Source: Oscillospiraceae bacterium (GTDB lineage: Bacteria > Bacillota > Clostridia > Oscillospirales > Oscillospiraceae). Taken from it: a stretch of 50,354 nucleotides of DNA. Of this stretch, positions 1-8,125 are shown in pieces. Both the position numbers and the translations under genes were made by a program. How positions within the stretch are numbered: the first letter of the stretch is position 1; each line of letters opens with the position of its first letter. The notes under the pieces are model-generated. The model was not told the DNA's origin and searched no databases. It worked only from the letters and a program-made list of their open reading frames with translations. Location of the stretch: assembly GCA_017541995.1 (NCBI GenBank), contig JAFXYD010000107.1, positions 1 to 50,354 of the forward strand. The letters run 5' to 3'.

Positions 1-429
1 GGGAACGCTCCGAATATTCAGAACAGTTCTGATTTCGGAAGCTTGCTGGATTTGCCTCCGGCAAATTGCATTCGTTCCGAATGCCGGGCTGCTCAAACTT
101 GCGGGTAAGAGCAGCCCCTACGGCGTAGTTGCTGAGTGAAACCGATAGCCAGAATCGGGATTTGTCGCGTTCTTGCAAACGTCCGGTAGCGGCGCACATT
201 GCAAGCGCCCTGTAGCGGCGCACACCGGTGCGCCACGCGACCGGGTTCCGGTGGCGCACTGGTGTGCGCCGCTACGGGCGGGTCTGATCCTTGATCCCTG
301 CTGCCTCGTCCGTGCGTGGGACGGCGGACGGCTGAGAGCCGTCCCTACAGCCTACAAAGGCCCGCGGTCTGTACGACCGGGCACTTTGCCGGAATAAACG
401 ACGAATTCGGAAAAAACCCAATCCGGTTC
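1..429. repeat. Gene-free intergenic region made of palindromic repeats
   Basis: No convincing gene is seen here; the open frames carry repeat-derived, low-complexity protein. The stretch holds several inverted repeats: GGGCTGCTC with GAGCAGCCC (about 87-119, followed by CTAC), the long GTAG...CTAC palindrome at 212-275, and GGACGGC with GCCGTCC (about 326-344, again followed by CTAC). These belong to the same family as the clusters at 1760-2280, 8126-8710 and 16934-17155. The left edge of the window cuts the region, so its full extent is unknown. Confidence 0.7.
157..275. repeat. 119-bp repeat, inverted copy of 17037-17155
   Basis: The segment begins GGGATTTGTC and ends in GCCGCTAC. Its reverse complement matches 17037-17155 over the whole 119 bp apart from a few substitutions and the central loop. 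It contains two 25-base arms (212-236 and 251-275) that are nearly complementary, separated by a 14-base loop. A partial copy of the arm motif (GTAGCGGCGCACATTG) precedes them at about 186. It is a non-coding dispersed element. Confidence 0.85.
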
Positions 430-458
430 TTGTAATTTACCGGAATCAATTGTATAAT
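430..458 (+). promoter_or_regulatory. Promoter for the DUF523 gene
   Basis: TTGTAA (430-435), a 17-bp spacer and a perfect TATAAT (453-458). The predicted transcript start near 465 lies after the upstream in-frame TTG at 450, so translation must begin later, at GTG 495. Confidence 0.75.
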
Positions 459-494
459 AAGCAAAGAATTTTGAAACCACGAGGGGGCGGTGCT

Positions 495-995
495 GTGATC
501 CTGTTGAGCGCCTGCTTGGCGGGGGTGCCCTGCCGTTATGACGGGGCCTCCAGGGGGGCGCCGGAGCTGATGCGTCTGGCCCTGGCGGGGGAGGCCGTGC
601 TGGTCTGCCCCGAGGTCCTGGGGGGCCTGCCGGTGCCCCGCTGCCCCAGCGAGCGCCAGCCCGACGGCAGCGTGAAAAACCGGGCGGGGGCGGACGTTAC
701 GGCCCAATACCGCCTGGGGGCGGAACGGGCCCTGGCAGTCTGTAAGGCCCGGGGCTGCGGCTGCGCCGTGCTGAAGGCCCGGAGCCCCGCCTGCGGCCGG
801 GGACAAATCTACGACGGCAGCTTCAGCGGCAGGCTGATCCCCGGCGACGGGGTCCTGGCCGCCGCCCTCCTGGAGGCGGGGATCCCGGTCTACACCGAGG
901 AGGACTGCCCCGCCGCCCTCCTGCAGGCGGGGCGCCCGGTCTGCGCCGGGGAGAACGAGCCCGCCGGGCCGGGAAGAGGGGAGGAGCGCCCATGA
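495..995 (+). CDS. DUF523 family protein
   Basis: A 166-residue protein of the DUF523 family (COG1683), whose biochemical role is not established. The family signature is clear at the N-terminus (SACLAGVPCRYDG), followed by CPEVLGGLPVPR and the Cys-containing LKARSPACG segment; conserved cysteines suggest metal or redox chemistry, which is inference. GTG 495 is chosen because GAGGGGGCGG lies just upstream and because the -10 box at 453-458 excludes the upstream TTG at 450. The stop overlaps the ATG of the next gene (ATGA), so the two are translationally coupled. The final 15 or so residues are Gly/Pro/Glu-rich and outside the conserved domain. Confidence 0.88.
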   Translation: MILLSACLAGVPCRYDGASRGAPELMRLALAGEAVLVCPEVLGGLPVPRCPSERQPDGSVKNRAGADVTAQYRLGAERALAVCKARGCGCAVLKARSPACGRGQIYDGSFSGRLIPGDGVLAAALLEAGIPVYTEEDCPAALLQAGRPVCAGENEPAGPGRGEERP

Positions 996-1759
996 TCGAC
1001 GGCTATCCCATCTGGATCGTCCTGCTCATCGGCCTGGGGGTCTTCGCCGCGGGCTTCGTGGACGGCATCGGCGGCGGGGGCGGTATCATCTCCGTGCCGG
1101 TCTACCTGCTGGCGGGCCTGCCCGCCCACTTCGCCCTGGGCACCAACAAGCTCTCCTCCTGCGTGGGCACCGCCTTTTCCACCGGCCGCTATCTGAAAAA
1201 CGGCTATGTGGACTGGTCTCTGGCCCTGGTCTCGGCCCTGCTGGCCATCGGAGGGGCCTGGCTGGGCACCAGCCTCCAGCTGATGGTGGACGAGCGGATG
1301 CTGAAATATGTCCTGCTGCTGGTGCTGCCTCTGGCGGCGGCGGTGCTGCTGCGGAAGAAGAGCCTGCCGGAGCAGACCGGGGCCATGGCCCCGGGCCGAC
1401 GCCGCCTCATCGTCTGGGGCTTCTCCCTGCTGGTGGGGATCTACGACGGCTTCTACGGCCCCGGCACCGGGACCTTTCTGCTGATCGCCTTCTGCGCCCT
1501 GGGAAAGCTGGACGTTCGCACCGCCTCGGGCAACGTGAAGCTCGTGAACCTCTCCTCCAACCTGGGGGCCCTGGTCACCTCCCTGCTGGCGGGGAAGGTG
1601 CTCCTGGGCCTGGGACTGGTGGCCGCCTGCTTTTCCATCGCGGGCCACTGGCTGGGCTCGGGCCTGGCCATCAAAAACGGGTCCCGGATCGTCCGCCCCG
1701 TGATCCTCACCGTCATCCTCCTCCTGGCCCTGCGGGTGCTGAGCGAGCTGTGGAGCTGA
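992..1759 (+). CDS. TSUP/TauE-SafE family membrane permease
   Basis: A 255-residue polytopic membrane protein of the sulfite exporter TauE/SafE (TSUP) family. The N-terminal segment has the Gly-rich GFVDGIGGGGGIISVP motif followed by LGTNKLSS, both typical; the second half repeats the pattern (GIYDGFYGPGTGTF, then SGNVKLVN). About eight hydrophobic segments are visible and the length is usual. Members move organosulfonates, sulfite or related anions; the substrate cannot be told from sequence. It overlaps the DUF523 stop by 4 bp and is probably co-transcribed from the promoter at 430-458. No terminator is apparent before the repeat cluster that follows. Confidence 0.9.
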   Translation: MIDGYPIWIVLLIGLGVFAAGFVDGIGGGGGIISVPVYLLAGLPAHFALGTNKLSSCVGTAFSTGRYLKNGYVDWSLALVSALLAIGGAWLGTSLQLMVDERMLKYVLLLVLPLAAAVLLRKKSLPEQTGAMAPGRRRLIVWGFSLLVGIYDGFYGPGTGTFLLIAFCALGKLDVRTASGNVKLVNLSSNLGALVTSLLAGKVLLGLGLVAACFSIAGHWLGSGLAIKNGSRIVRPVILTVILLLALRVLSELWS

Positions 1760-2280
1760 TGAAGCGCCCAGGCGGGGACCGTGACCGGCCCGCGGGGGAC
1801 GGCGGAAAACGTTTCGAATTTGTCATTGCGAGCCAGTGCGCACACTGGCGTGGCAATCCGCATCCCCCGTCCCCATTTTCAATTTTCAACTTTCAATTTT
1901 CAATTTTCAATTCGCCCCGGGCCGGGAACGCGGACGGCTGAGAGCCGTCCCTACGGCGGGCGGAGCGGGGTACGGCGGGACGGGGAACCCGGCCCCTACG
2001 GCGGAAAACGTTTCGAATTTGTCATTGCGAGACCAGTCCGCAGACTGGTCGTGGCAATCCGTAACTCCCGTCCCCTTTTTCAATGTTTTCAAATGGCAAT
2101 TTGAAAACTCCGACATTTTCAATTTTCAACTTTCAATTTTCAATTCGCCCCGGGGCCGGGTGCATGTGGCGAACAATGTTCGCCGCTACGGGCGGGCTGC
2201 AGCGGGCGAGGCGCATGGCCGGCAGATTGCCGGCGCTACAGGCGGGTCTGATGCCTGATGCCTGATCCCTGATGCCTGAA
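1760..2280. repeat. Intergenic repeat cluster 1 (two tandem composite cassettes)
   Basis: There is no gene. The stretch has two rounds of the same module order: a GCGGAAAACGTTTCGAATTTG block, TGTCATTGCGAG, a variable palindrome (CCAGTGCGCACACTGG at about 1832, ACCAGTCCGCAGACTGGT at about 2030), CGTGGCAATCCG, then T-rich runs of TTTTCAA/CTTTCAA units (1877-1914 and 2077-2146). CTAC-edged palindromes are interspersed: GACGGCTGAGAGCCGTC, GGCGAACAATGTTCGCC and GCCGGCAGATTGCCGGC. It ends with a TGATGCC/TGATCCC tandem (about 2248-2279) that reappears inverted at 8206-8233. Confidence 0.85.
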
Positions 2281-2294
2281 AAAGGAGCAACAAT

Positions 2295-4133
2295 ATGCAA
2301 GAACGAAGGAAGCGAAAGCCTGTGCTGTTTTGGATCGTGTTTATTCCGGCGGCCTTGATCTGGTTCGCCTTGTTTGAGCTGGGGAAGAATACCCTCTGGG
2401 GCTGGGCCCTGCTGCTGGGACTGCTGGCGGCCTGGGCGCTGCTGCGGCTGCGGGTGCTGCCGGGGAGCGGCTTTCTGCCCCGCTTCGGCCTCTTTGCCGG
2501 AGCTCTGGGGCTGGCGGCGGCCCTCTTTGTCCTCTCCGGGCCCCCGGAGAGGGCCATTCCCGCCGTGGCGGGGAAGGATTTGCAAATGACCGGCATCCGC
2601 AGGGTGGCCCAGGGCCAGCTCACCGGGGTCTGTACCCCGGACGGGGCCGTGGAGGTCTACGCGGGCATTCCCTACGCCCAGCCCCCGGTGGGGGAGCTGC
2701 GCTGGCGGGAGCCCCAGCCCCCGGCGGCCTGGGAGGGGGTCCGGGTCTGCGATACCTTCGCTCCCATGTCCATGCAGCCCCGGAACCATCCCGTGGTGAA
2801 CTCCCTCATGGACATCTTCGGCTATCACCGATACAAATTCAGCCTGACGGACAACTGGATCGAGCCCATGAGCGAGGACTCCCTCTACCTCAACGTCTGG
2901 AGGCCCGCGGGGGAGGCGGAGAAGCTGCCGGTGCTCTTCTTCATTCACGGCGGCTCCCTCACCACCGGCCAGAGCTCCTACGAGGCCTACAACGGCGAGG
3001 CTCTGGCCCGGCGGGGGATCATCGTGGTGAACTGCGCCTATCGCCTGGGGGTCTTCGGCTACTACGCCGACCCGGCCCTGGCGGCGGAGTCCCCCCACGG
3101 GACCACCGGCAACTACGGCCTGCTGGATCAGATCCAGGCTCTGAAATGGGTCCGGGAGAACATCGCGGCCTTCGGCGGCGACCCGGAGCGGATCACCATT
3201 GCCGGAGAGTCCGCCGGGGCCTCCTCGGTGAACGCCCTCTGCGTCTCCCCCCTGGCGGAGGGGCTCTTCACCCGGGCCATTGCGGAGTCCAGCGGCATCA
3301 CCGCCAAGGTGCCCTACCATACCTTCCGCAGCCTGGAAAAGGCGCTGGAGACCGGTAAGGCCCTCCGGACGGAGCTGGGAGCCGCCGATCTGGCGGAGCT
3401 CCGGGCCCTGCCCGCCGAGAAGCTGCTGAAGAACAGCCAAGCCAACGATTCCATGACCGTGGACGGATACGCCATTACCGAGCAGCCGTATCTGACCTAC
3501 GAAAAAGGGGAGAACCATGAGACCGCCCTGCTCCAGGGCTTCAACGTCCACGAGGCCGACTTCTTCTGCATGGGCCGCAAGGTCGAGGAGGCAAACTACG
3601 TGGAGGCCCTGCGCCCCCTCTACGGCGACGGAGCCGAGGCCGCGGCGGCGGCCTTCCCGGCGGCCCCCCAGGCGCCCTACTACCGCTATCTCATCGACCC
3701 GGGCGGCAGCGCCAAGGGCTCCTACAACGTCTGCGTCTCCGCCGCCTGGTTCAGCTACAGCCACTATAACTGGGCCCGGCTGCTGCAGCGGCAGGGAAGG
3801 CCGGTCTATACCTACTACTTCACCAAGGACAACAACGGCCTGGGCTCCAACCACGCCGGAGAGCTGCCCTACTTCTACGGCAACCTGGACAAGCAGCCCA
3901 AAAACTACGACGCGGGGGACGCCGCCCTGTCTGAGACGATGATGTCGTATTATGTAAACTTCATCAAAAACGGCGATCCCAACGGCCCGGGCCTGCCCCC
4001 CTGGCCCGAGGCCGCCGAGGCCCCGGACCGGGTTCTGGAGCTGGGGGAGCAGATCCGCGTCGTCCCCAACCCCCATCTGGCCCTCTATCCGCTGATCGAC
4101 GCCTACCAGGAGGAGCTGGCCACCGGGCGCTGA
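2295..4133 (+). CDS. Type-B carboxylesterase family protein, membrane-anchored
   Basis: A 612-residue alpha/beta-hydrolase of the type-B carboxylesterase (PnbA-like) family. The first 85 residues have three hydrophobic segments, so the enzyme is probably membrane-tethered. The catalytic domain starts near residue 108 (GVCTPDGAVEVYAGIPYAQPP) and shows EDSLYLNVW, the oxyanion-hole region FFIHGGS, and the nucleophile elbow GESAGAS with Ser306. The late SNHAGELPY segment supplies the likely catalytic His. ATG 2295 follows AAAGGAG. The physiological substrate (ester, acylated sugar or xenobiotic) is unknown. Repeat cluster 1 lies immediately upstream and no sigma-A promoter was recognised. Confidence 0.88.
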   Translation: MQERRKRKPVLFWIVFIPAALIWFALFELGKNTLWGWALLLGLLAAWALLRLRVLPGSGFLPRFGLFAGALGLAAALFVLSGPPERAIPAVAGKDLQMTGIRRVAQGQLTGVCTPDGAVEVYAGIPYAQPPVGELRWREPQPPAAWEGVRVCDTFAPMSMQPRNHPVVNSLMDIFGYHRYKFSLTDNWIEPMSEDSLYLNVWRPAGEAEKLPVLFFIHGGSLTTGQSSYEAYNGEALARRGIIVVNCAYRLGVFGYYADPALAAESPHGTTGNYGLLDQIQALKWVRENIAAFGGDPERITIAGESAGASSVNALCVSPLAEGLFTRAIAESSGITAKVPYHTFRSLEKALETGKALRTELGAADLAELRALPAEKLLKNSQANDSMTVDGYAITEQPYLTYEKGENHETALLQGFNVHEADFFCMGRKVEEANYVEALRPLYGDGAEAAAAAFPAAPQAPYYRYLIDPGGSAKGSYNVCVSAAWFSYSHYNWARLLQRQGRPVYTYYFTKDNNGLGSNHAGELPYFYGNLDKQPKNYDAGDAALSETMMSYYVNFIKNGDPNGPGLPPWPEAAEAPDRVLELGEQIRVVPNPHLALYPLIDAYQEELATGR

Positions 4134-4181
4134 GCCGCAACATTTGCAGTCTGAACACCAGACAGAAAGGTCGTACCCAAC

Positions 4182-4973
4182 ATGATACCTCATATCGCCT
4201 GCATCGGAGACAGCTGTGTGGATCACTACGAGGCCCTGGGGCAGAAGTTCCCCGGGGGAAATCCCGTCAACTTCGCGGTCTATCTGCGCCGGGTGGGGGC
4301 CGAGGCCTCCTTCATCGGGGCCGTGGGCTCCGACGAGGACGGTCTGCTGGTCCGGGATGCCCTGGCCGGGAAGGGCGTGGACGTGAGCCACGTCCAGGTG
4401 CTGGAGGGGCCAACCCCCACCACCACTGTCACCATGGAGCAGGGCAACCGGGTCTTCACCTCCTACGAGCCCGGGGTTATGGAGGACTACCGCCTGCGGC
4501 CCCGGGACCTGGATTTCATCGCCCGGCACGATCTGGCTGTCACCGCCCTCTGGGGCCGCTGCGAGGGGGATCTGGCCGCCATCCGGGCCCGGGGGGTGCC
4601 GGTGGCCTTCGACTGCGCCGATCTGCCCGAGGATCCCGCGGCCCTGGCGGCCCTGCCCAACGTGGACATCGCCTTTTTCTCCGACGACGGCAGCTCCCTG
4701 GAGGCGCTGATGGACAAGGCCCGCGGCGTGGCGGCCATGGGCCCCGGCACCGTGGTGGTGATGCGGGGCGCCCGGGGCAGCATGGTCTACGATGGCCGGA
4801 CCTTCTATCTCCAGGGGGCCGTGGACTGCCCCGTGGTGGACACCCTGGGGGCCGGGGACAGCTACATCGCGGGCTTCCTCCACGCGGCCCTGCTGGGCAA
4901 GCCCATCCCGGAGCGGATGCGGGCGGGCTCGGAGAACGCCGCCGTCACCATCGGCTACGTGGGCGCCTGGTAA
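4182..4973 (+). CDS. frlD: PfkB-family sugar kinase, fructoselysine 6-kinase (FrlD)-like
   Basis: A 263-residue ribokinase/PfkB-family kinase. The start (IACIGDSCVDHYEALG), the GGNPVNFAVY motif, SHVQVLEGPTPTTTV, YEPGVMEDYRL and the C-terminal GAW ending follow fructoselysine 6-kinase FrlD of enteric bacteria as recalled. The PfkB signature DTLGAGDSYIAGF is present, with Asp226 as the expected catalytic base. FrlD phosphorylates fructoselysine, an Amadori product, for cleavage by FrlB; no FrlB deglycase or frl transporter lies in this window, so the substrate remains inferred. It sits 48 bp after the esterase and 35 bp before the chromate-transporter pair. AGAAAGG precedes ATG 4182. Confidence 0.78.
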   Translation: MIPHIACIGDSCVDHYEALGQKFPGGNPVNFAVYLRRVGAEASFIGAVGSDEDGLLVRDALAGKGVDVSHVQVLEGPTPTTTVTMEQGNRVFTSYEPGVMEDYRLRPRDLDFIARHDLAVTALWGRCEGDLAAIRARGVPVAFDCADLPEDPAALAALPNVDIAFFSDDGSSLEALMDKARGVAAMGPGTVVVMRGARGSMVYDGRTFYLQGAVDCPVVDTLGAGDSYIAGFLHAALLGKPIPERMRAGSENAAVTIGYVGAW

Positions 4974-5008
4974 AGGAATAAGGAATAAGGAAATCTGCTT
5001 GAAAACAT

Positions 5009-5587
5009 ATGAAACATTCTGCGAAGCTGCTCTGGCAGCTGTTTACTGTCTTTTTCAAAATCGGTCTCTTCACCTTCGGGGGCGGCTACGCCATGCTCTC
5101 CCTGATTGACGACGCCTGCGTGGAGCGGCGGAGCTGGATCACCAGGGAGGAGATGGAGGATCTGGTGGTGGTGGCGGAGTCCACCCCCGGCCCCGTGGCC
5201 ATCAACTGCGCCACCTTCGTGGGGGCCCGGCAGGGAGGGCTCCCGGGGGCCCTGGCGGCCACCCTGGGCATGGTGCTGCCCTCCTTTCTGGTGATCTTCG
5301 CCGTCTCCCGCTTTCTCGACCGCTTTCTGCAGATCCCCCTGGTGGCCAACGCCTTCCGGGGGGTGAAGCTGGCGGTCTGCCTGCTGATCCTGGACGCGGG
5401 CCTGCGGCTGCTCCGCCGCCTGCCCCGCAAGCCCCTGCCGATTGGGATCTTCCTGGTCTGCCTGGGGCTGAGCCTGGCGGGGAGCCTCTTTTCCCTGCGC
5501 CTGTCCTCGGTGGTTCTGCTGCTGGGGGCCGGGGGGCTGAGCCTGCTGGCCTACGCCCTCAGCCGGAGAGGAGGGAGGAGCCGATGA
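5009..5587 (+). CDS. Chromate transporter family protein, subunit 1
   Basis: A 192-residue single-domain CHR-family membrane protein. The family hallmarks are visible: FTFGGGYAMLSLI near the N-terminus, ESTPGPVAINCATFVG, and several later hydrophobic helices. Single-domain CHR proteins normally occur as adjacent pairs that together equal one full ChrA. The next gene is the second domain, overlapping by ATGA (5584-5587), which supports a heteromeric transporter. Known members export chromate using a proton or anion gradient, but in gut anaerobes the real substrate is uncertain. The ribosome-binding site before ATG 5009 is weak (AAGGAA further upstream). Confidence 0.9.
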   Translation: MKHSAKLLWQLFTVFFKIGLFTFGGGYAMLSLIDDACVERRSWITREEMEDLVVVAESTPGPVAINCATFVGARQGGLPGALAATLGMVLPSFLVIFAVSRFLDRFLQIPLVANAFRGVKLAVCLLILDAGLRLLRRLPRKPLPIGIFLVCLGLSLAGSLFSLRLSSVVLLLGAGGLSLLAYALSRRGGRSR

Positions 5588-6165
5588 TCCTGCTGGAGCT
5601 GTTTTTGGGCTTTCTGGAGGTGGGCTGCTTCTCCTTCGGGGGCGGCTACGCCGCCGTGGCGCTGATCCGGGAGGTGGTGCTCAGCCGGGGCTGGCTGACG
5701 GAGGAGCTGCTGGCCTATATCATCGCCGTCAGCGAGAGCACCCCGGGGCCTCTGATGGTGAACCTGGCCACCTACGTGGGCAGCAGCCAGGCCGGAGCGG
5801 CGGGAGCCGCGGTGGCCACCCTGGCGGTGGTGCTTCCGGCCTTCTGCATCATCCTGGCGCTGATGGCGGTGCTGCGGCGCTTCACGGCCAATCCCTGGGT
5901 CCGGGCGCTGATGACGGGGCTCAAGGCCTGCGTCACGGGCCTCATTCTGGCGGCGGGCCTGGAAATGCTGGCGGGGAACCTCCTCCCCGGGGGCCTCGGA
6001 GGCGGCCTTGCCGGCGCCTCCGGCCCGGACTGGCTGGCCCTGGCCCTGGTTCTGCTCCTGGGGGGCTTCTGGTTCGGCCTGCGCCCCCGCATGAAGAAAA
6101 AGCCCTCCCCCGTGGCCCTGATCCTCCTGGCGGCCCTCCTGGGGGCGGCGGCATACAGCCTGTAA
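5584..6165 (+). CDS. Chromate transporter family protein, subunit 2
   Basis: A 193-residue CHR-domain membrane protein, paralogous to its upstream neighbour. FSFGGGYAAVALIREVV and ESTPGPLMVNLATYVG align with the corresponding motifs of subunit 1. The start overlaps the preceding stop, with GGAGGGAGG just upstream. About six hydrophobic segments are present, ending in a basic stretch (RPRMKKKPS) and a last helix. The two halves probably form one transporter. A strong hairpin follows at 6168-6207. Confidence 0.9.
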   Translation: MILLELFLGFLEVGCFSFGGGYAAVALIREVVLSRGWLTEELLAYIIAVSESTPGPLMVNLATYVGSSQAGAAGAAVATLAVVLPAFCIILALMAVLRRFTANPWVRALMTGLKACVTGLILAAGLEMLAGNLLPGGLGGGLAGASGPDWLALALVLLLGGFWFGLRPRMKKKPSPVALILLAALLGAAAYSL

Positions 6166-6167
6166 AC

Positions 6168-6207
6168 GCAAACCACCGCGCAGCCCTGTGGCCGCGCGGT
6201 GGTTTGC
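6168..6207. terminator. Hairpin between convergent genes
   Basis: A perfect 14-bp stem (GCAAACCACCGCGC, 6168-6181, with its complement at 6194-6207) around a 12-base loop. It sits 2 bp after the chromate-transporter stop and 36 bp before the end of the minus-strand glycosyltransferase. No T-run follows on either side, so it is a hairpin barrier rather than a classical intrinsic terminator. Confidence 0.6.
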
Positions 6208-6243
6208 CGCGTATATCGCCCGGGGGAAGCCTGGGGCGTCCCG

Positions 6244-7191
6244 CTACGGGTTCCGGTTTCGCTTGCGCATCCAGTCCTCGTGGATGCCGATGAGGCGGGA
6301 CTCAAAGTCCTGGCGGTCCTTCTGGCGCATGGTGTGGAGGATCAGCCCGGCGAAGAAGGACTGCAGAGCCGCCACGGCGGCGAAGCCGCAGGTGATCAGG
6401 GTGGGGAAGCGCCGCACCAGGCCGGTTTCAAAGTACTCCGCCAGCACCGGGAGGAAGAAGCCCAGGGCCAAAAGCAGCAGCAGGGCCGAGATCAGCCCGA
6501 AAAAGCCGAAGGGCCGGTAGCTGCGGAAGAGCCTGCCCACGGTACGGAGCACCTTGAAGCCGTCGGAGACGGTGTTCAGCTTGGAGACGCTGCCCTCCGC
6601 CCGGTCCCGGTAGTCGATGACCACGTTCTCCACCTGCATGTTCTTGTCGATGGCGTGGATGGTCATCTCCGTCTCGATCTCGAAGCCCTTGGAGAGCACC
6701 GGGAAGCTCTTGACAAACTGGTAGTTGAAGGCCCGGTAGCCCGTCATCACGTCCTGGATCTGGCTGTGGAAGATGGTGTTGATGGCCCAGCGCACCAGGG
6801 AGTTGCCGAAGTTGTGGAAGGGCCGCTTGTTCTCGGTGAAGTAGGTGGAGGAGAGCCGGTCGCCCACCACCATGTCCGCCTGCCGCTCCAGCACCGGGGC
6901 CGCCAGGGCCGGGGCGCATTCGGCGGGATAGGTGTCGTCGCCGTCCACCATGATGTAGCACTCCGCGTCGATCTCCCGGAACATCCGGCGGATCACGTGG
7001 CCCTTGCCCTGGCGGTACTCGCGGCGCACCACGGCTCCCGCGGCCTGGGCCAGCTCCGCCGTGCCGTCGGTGGAGTTGTTGTCGTAGACGTATACGGTGC
7101 ATTCCGGCAGCACCCGGCGAAAATCCGTGACTACCTTGGCAACGCTCTGGGCCTCGTTGTAGCAGGGCACCAATACTGCAATCTTGTCCAT
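6244..7191 (-). CDS. GT2 glycosyltransferase, polyprenyl-phosphate-sugar synthase type
   Basis: A 315-residue family-2 glycosyltransferase. The GT-A domain opens with IAVLVPCYNEAQSVAKVV, continues with YDNNSTDGT and has the DXD region MVDGDDTYP; the DVMTGYRAFN segment is typical of dolichol/undecaprenyl-phosphate sugar transferases (DPM1/GtrB-like). Two hydrophobic segments (about residues 227-250 and 262-285) anchor the C-terminus. Such enzymes load a nucleotide sugar onto a lipid carrier at the inner membrane face. A GtrA-type protein, the usual flippase partner, is encoded far away at 42305-42790. A perfect-consensus promoter lies just upstream at 7233-7261, and AAAGGAC precedes the ATG. 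Confidence 0.9.
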   Translation of the reverse strand: MDKIAVLVPCYNEAQSVAKVVTDFRRVLPECTVYVYDNNSTDGTAELAQAAGAVVRREYRQGKGHVIRRMFREIDAECYIMVDGDDTYPAECAPALAAPVLERQADMVVGDRLSSTYFTENKRPFHNFGNSLVRWAINTIFHSQIQDVMTGYRAFNYQFVKSFPVLSKGFEIETEMTIHAIDKNMQVENVVIDYRDRAEGSVSKLNTVSDGFKVLRTVGRLFRSYRPFGFFGLISALLLLLALGFFLPVLAEYFETGLVRRFPTLITCGFAAVAALQSFFAGLILHTMRQKDRQDFESRLIGIHEDWMRKRNRNP

Positions 7192-7232
7192 GATCCTGTC
7201 CTTTCTGCGGTAGGGCGGCTGTGTTCGCCTCT

Positions 7233-7261
7233 ATTATACAAAATCCCGTCCGGCCTGTCAA
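7233..7261 (-). promoter_or_regulatory. Perfect consensus promoter for the GT2 gene
   Basis: On the minus strand TTGACA (7261-7256), a 17-bp spacer and TATAAT (7238-7233): both hexamers match the sigma-A consensus exactly. The leader to the ATG at 7191 is about 35 nt. A divergent promoter for the TraX-like gene starts 25 bp away. Confidence 0.85.
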
Positions 7262-7285
7262 CCGGGGAAAAATCCGCTTCTTTGG

Positions 7286-7314
7286 TTGCAATTTCCGGGG
7301 ATTTGTGGTAGGAT
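7286..7314 (+). promoter_or_regulatory. Promoter for the TraX-family gene
   Basis: TTGCAA (7286-7291), a 17-bp spacer and TAGGAT (7309-7314). It matches the consensus at four of six positions in each box, with ideal spacing, and faces away from the stronger minus-strand promoter at 7233-7261. Confidence 0.55.
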
Positions 7315-7348
7315 ACAGAAAACGGCGAATCGGAAGGGGGCGGAGCGG

Positions 7349-8125
7349 GTGACGGTCTTCGCGCTGAAGCTGCTGGCAGTTTTGAGCATGCTGACGGATC
7401 ATCTGGGGATCCTGCTCTATGAGCTGCGGCTGGTGGACTATGAAAGCTATCATCTGCTGCGGCTGCTGGGGCGCTTCGCCTTCCCCCTTTACTGCTTCCT
7501 GCTGGCGGAGGGCTTCCGCCACCTGCGCCGGGACTCCCGGCGGCTGGAGCTGCATATGCTGATGCTGGCGCTGCTGGCGGTGCTCTCGGAGCCCTTCTTC
7601 GACCAGCTCACGGCCCACAGCTTCCACAGCATGAGCCACCAGAGCGTGATCCTCACCCTGCTGCTGGGCTTCGGGGGGCTCTGGCTCTGGCAGAGCCTGG
7701 GTCAGCGGCGGCTGCTGCGGCTGCTGCCCCTGCTGCTGGCGGGGCTCCTGGCCCTGCTGCTGGAGACGGACTACGGCATCTCCGGGGTCTTCCTGGTCTT
7801 CGGCTGCTATTTCTATCTGGAGCGCTTCGGGGATCTGGAATTCCCCATCCGCCTGGCGGGGGCCCTGGGGCTGATGGGGCTGTATTACCTCTTCTACTGC
7901 TGGGCCCACGCGGGCTTCGGCGGCCCGGGGGCGGTCCTGGACTATTTCACCCGGATGGGGACAATGTGGATCCCCCACCTGCTGCTGGCCCCGCTGCTGG
8001 CGGCCTACCGGGGCCGCCTGGGCCCCCGCAGCCCGGTGCTGCACCGCTGCTACCAGTATTTCTACCCCGCCCACCTGGCGGCCCTGTACCTCCTGGGCGC
8101 CCTGCTGGCAGGGCAGGGGGGATAA
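7349..8125 (+). CDS. TraX-family membrane protein
   Basis: A 258-residue, very Leu-rich polytopic membrane protein. The N-terminus (FALKLLAVLSMLTDHLGILL) and the RLLGRFAFPLYCFLLAEGF segment match the TraX family, named after the F-pilin acetylation protein and related to acyltransferase-3 membrane enzymes. About eight transmembrane helices can be drawn. GTG 7349 is preferred because GGAAGGGGGCGGAG lies just upstream; the upstream in-frame TTG at 7286 coincides with the -35 box. Chromosomal TraX proteins in Clostridia have no defined substrate, and modification of a surface glycan or lipid is only an inference from the adjacent glycosyltransferase. Confidence 0.85.
   Translation: MTVFALKLLAVLSMLTDHLGILLYELRLVDYESYHLLRLLGRFAFPLYCFLLAEGFRHLRRDSRRLELHMLMLALLAVLSEPFFDQLTAHSFHSMSHQSVILTLLLGFGGLWLWQSLGQRRLLRLLPLLLAGLLALLLETDYGISGVFLVFGCYFYLERFGDLEFPIRLAGALGLMGLYYLFYCWAHAGFGGPGAVLDYFTRMGTMWIPHLLLAPLLAAYRGRLGPRSPVLHRCYQYFYPAHLAALYLLGALLAGQGG

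Noticed and set aside
173..397. 74-residue ORF in the first intergenic region
   Set aside because: It is translated from palindromic repeats, lacks a ribosome-binding site and has no protein-like features.
450..494. Upstream in-frame TTG as the DUF523 start
   Set aside because: It overlaps the TATAAT at 453-458 and would lie upstream of the transcript start; GTG 495 has a good Shine-Dalgarno and begins at the conserved domain.
1877..2146. CRISPR array in the TTTTCAA-rich tracts
   Set aside because: The units are 6-8 bp and contiguous, with no regular spacers and no cas genes nearby.
2133..4883. 916-residue minus-strand ORF (and similar long opposite-strand ORFs at 20697-23444, 31299-34469, 44426-46852)
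   Set aside because: They are shadows of high-GC coding genes: His/Gly/Gln/Pro-rich, low-complexity, antisense to clear conserved proteins.
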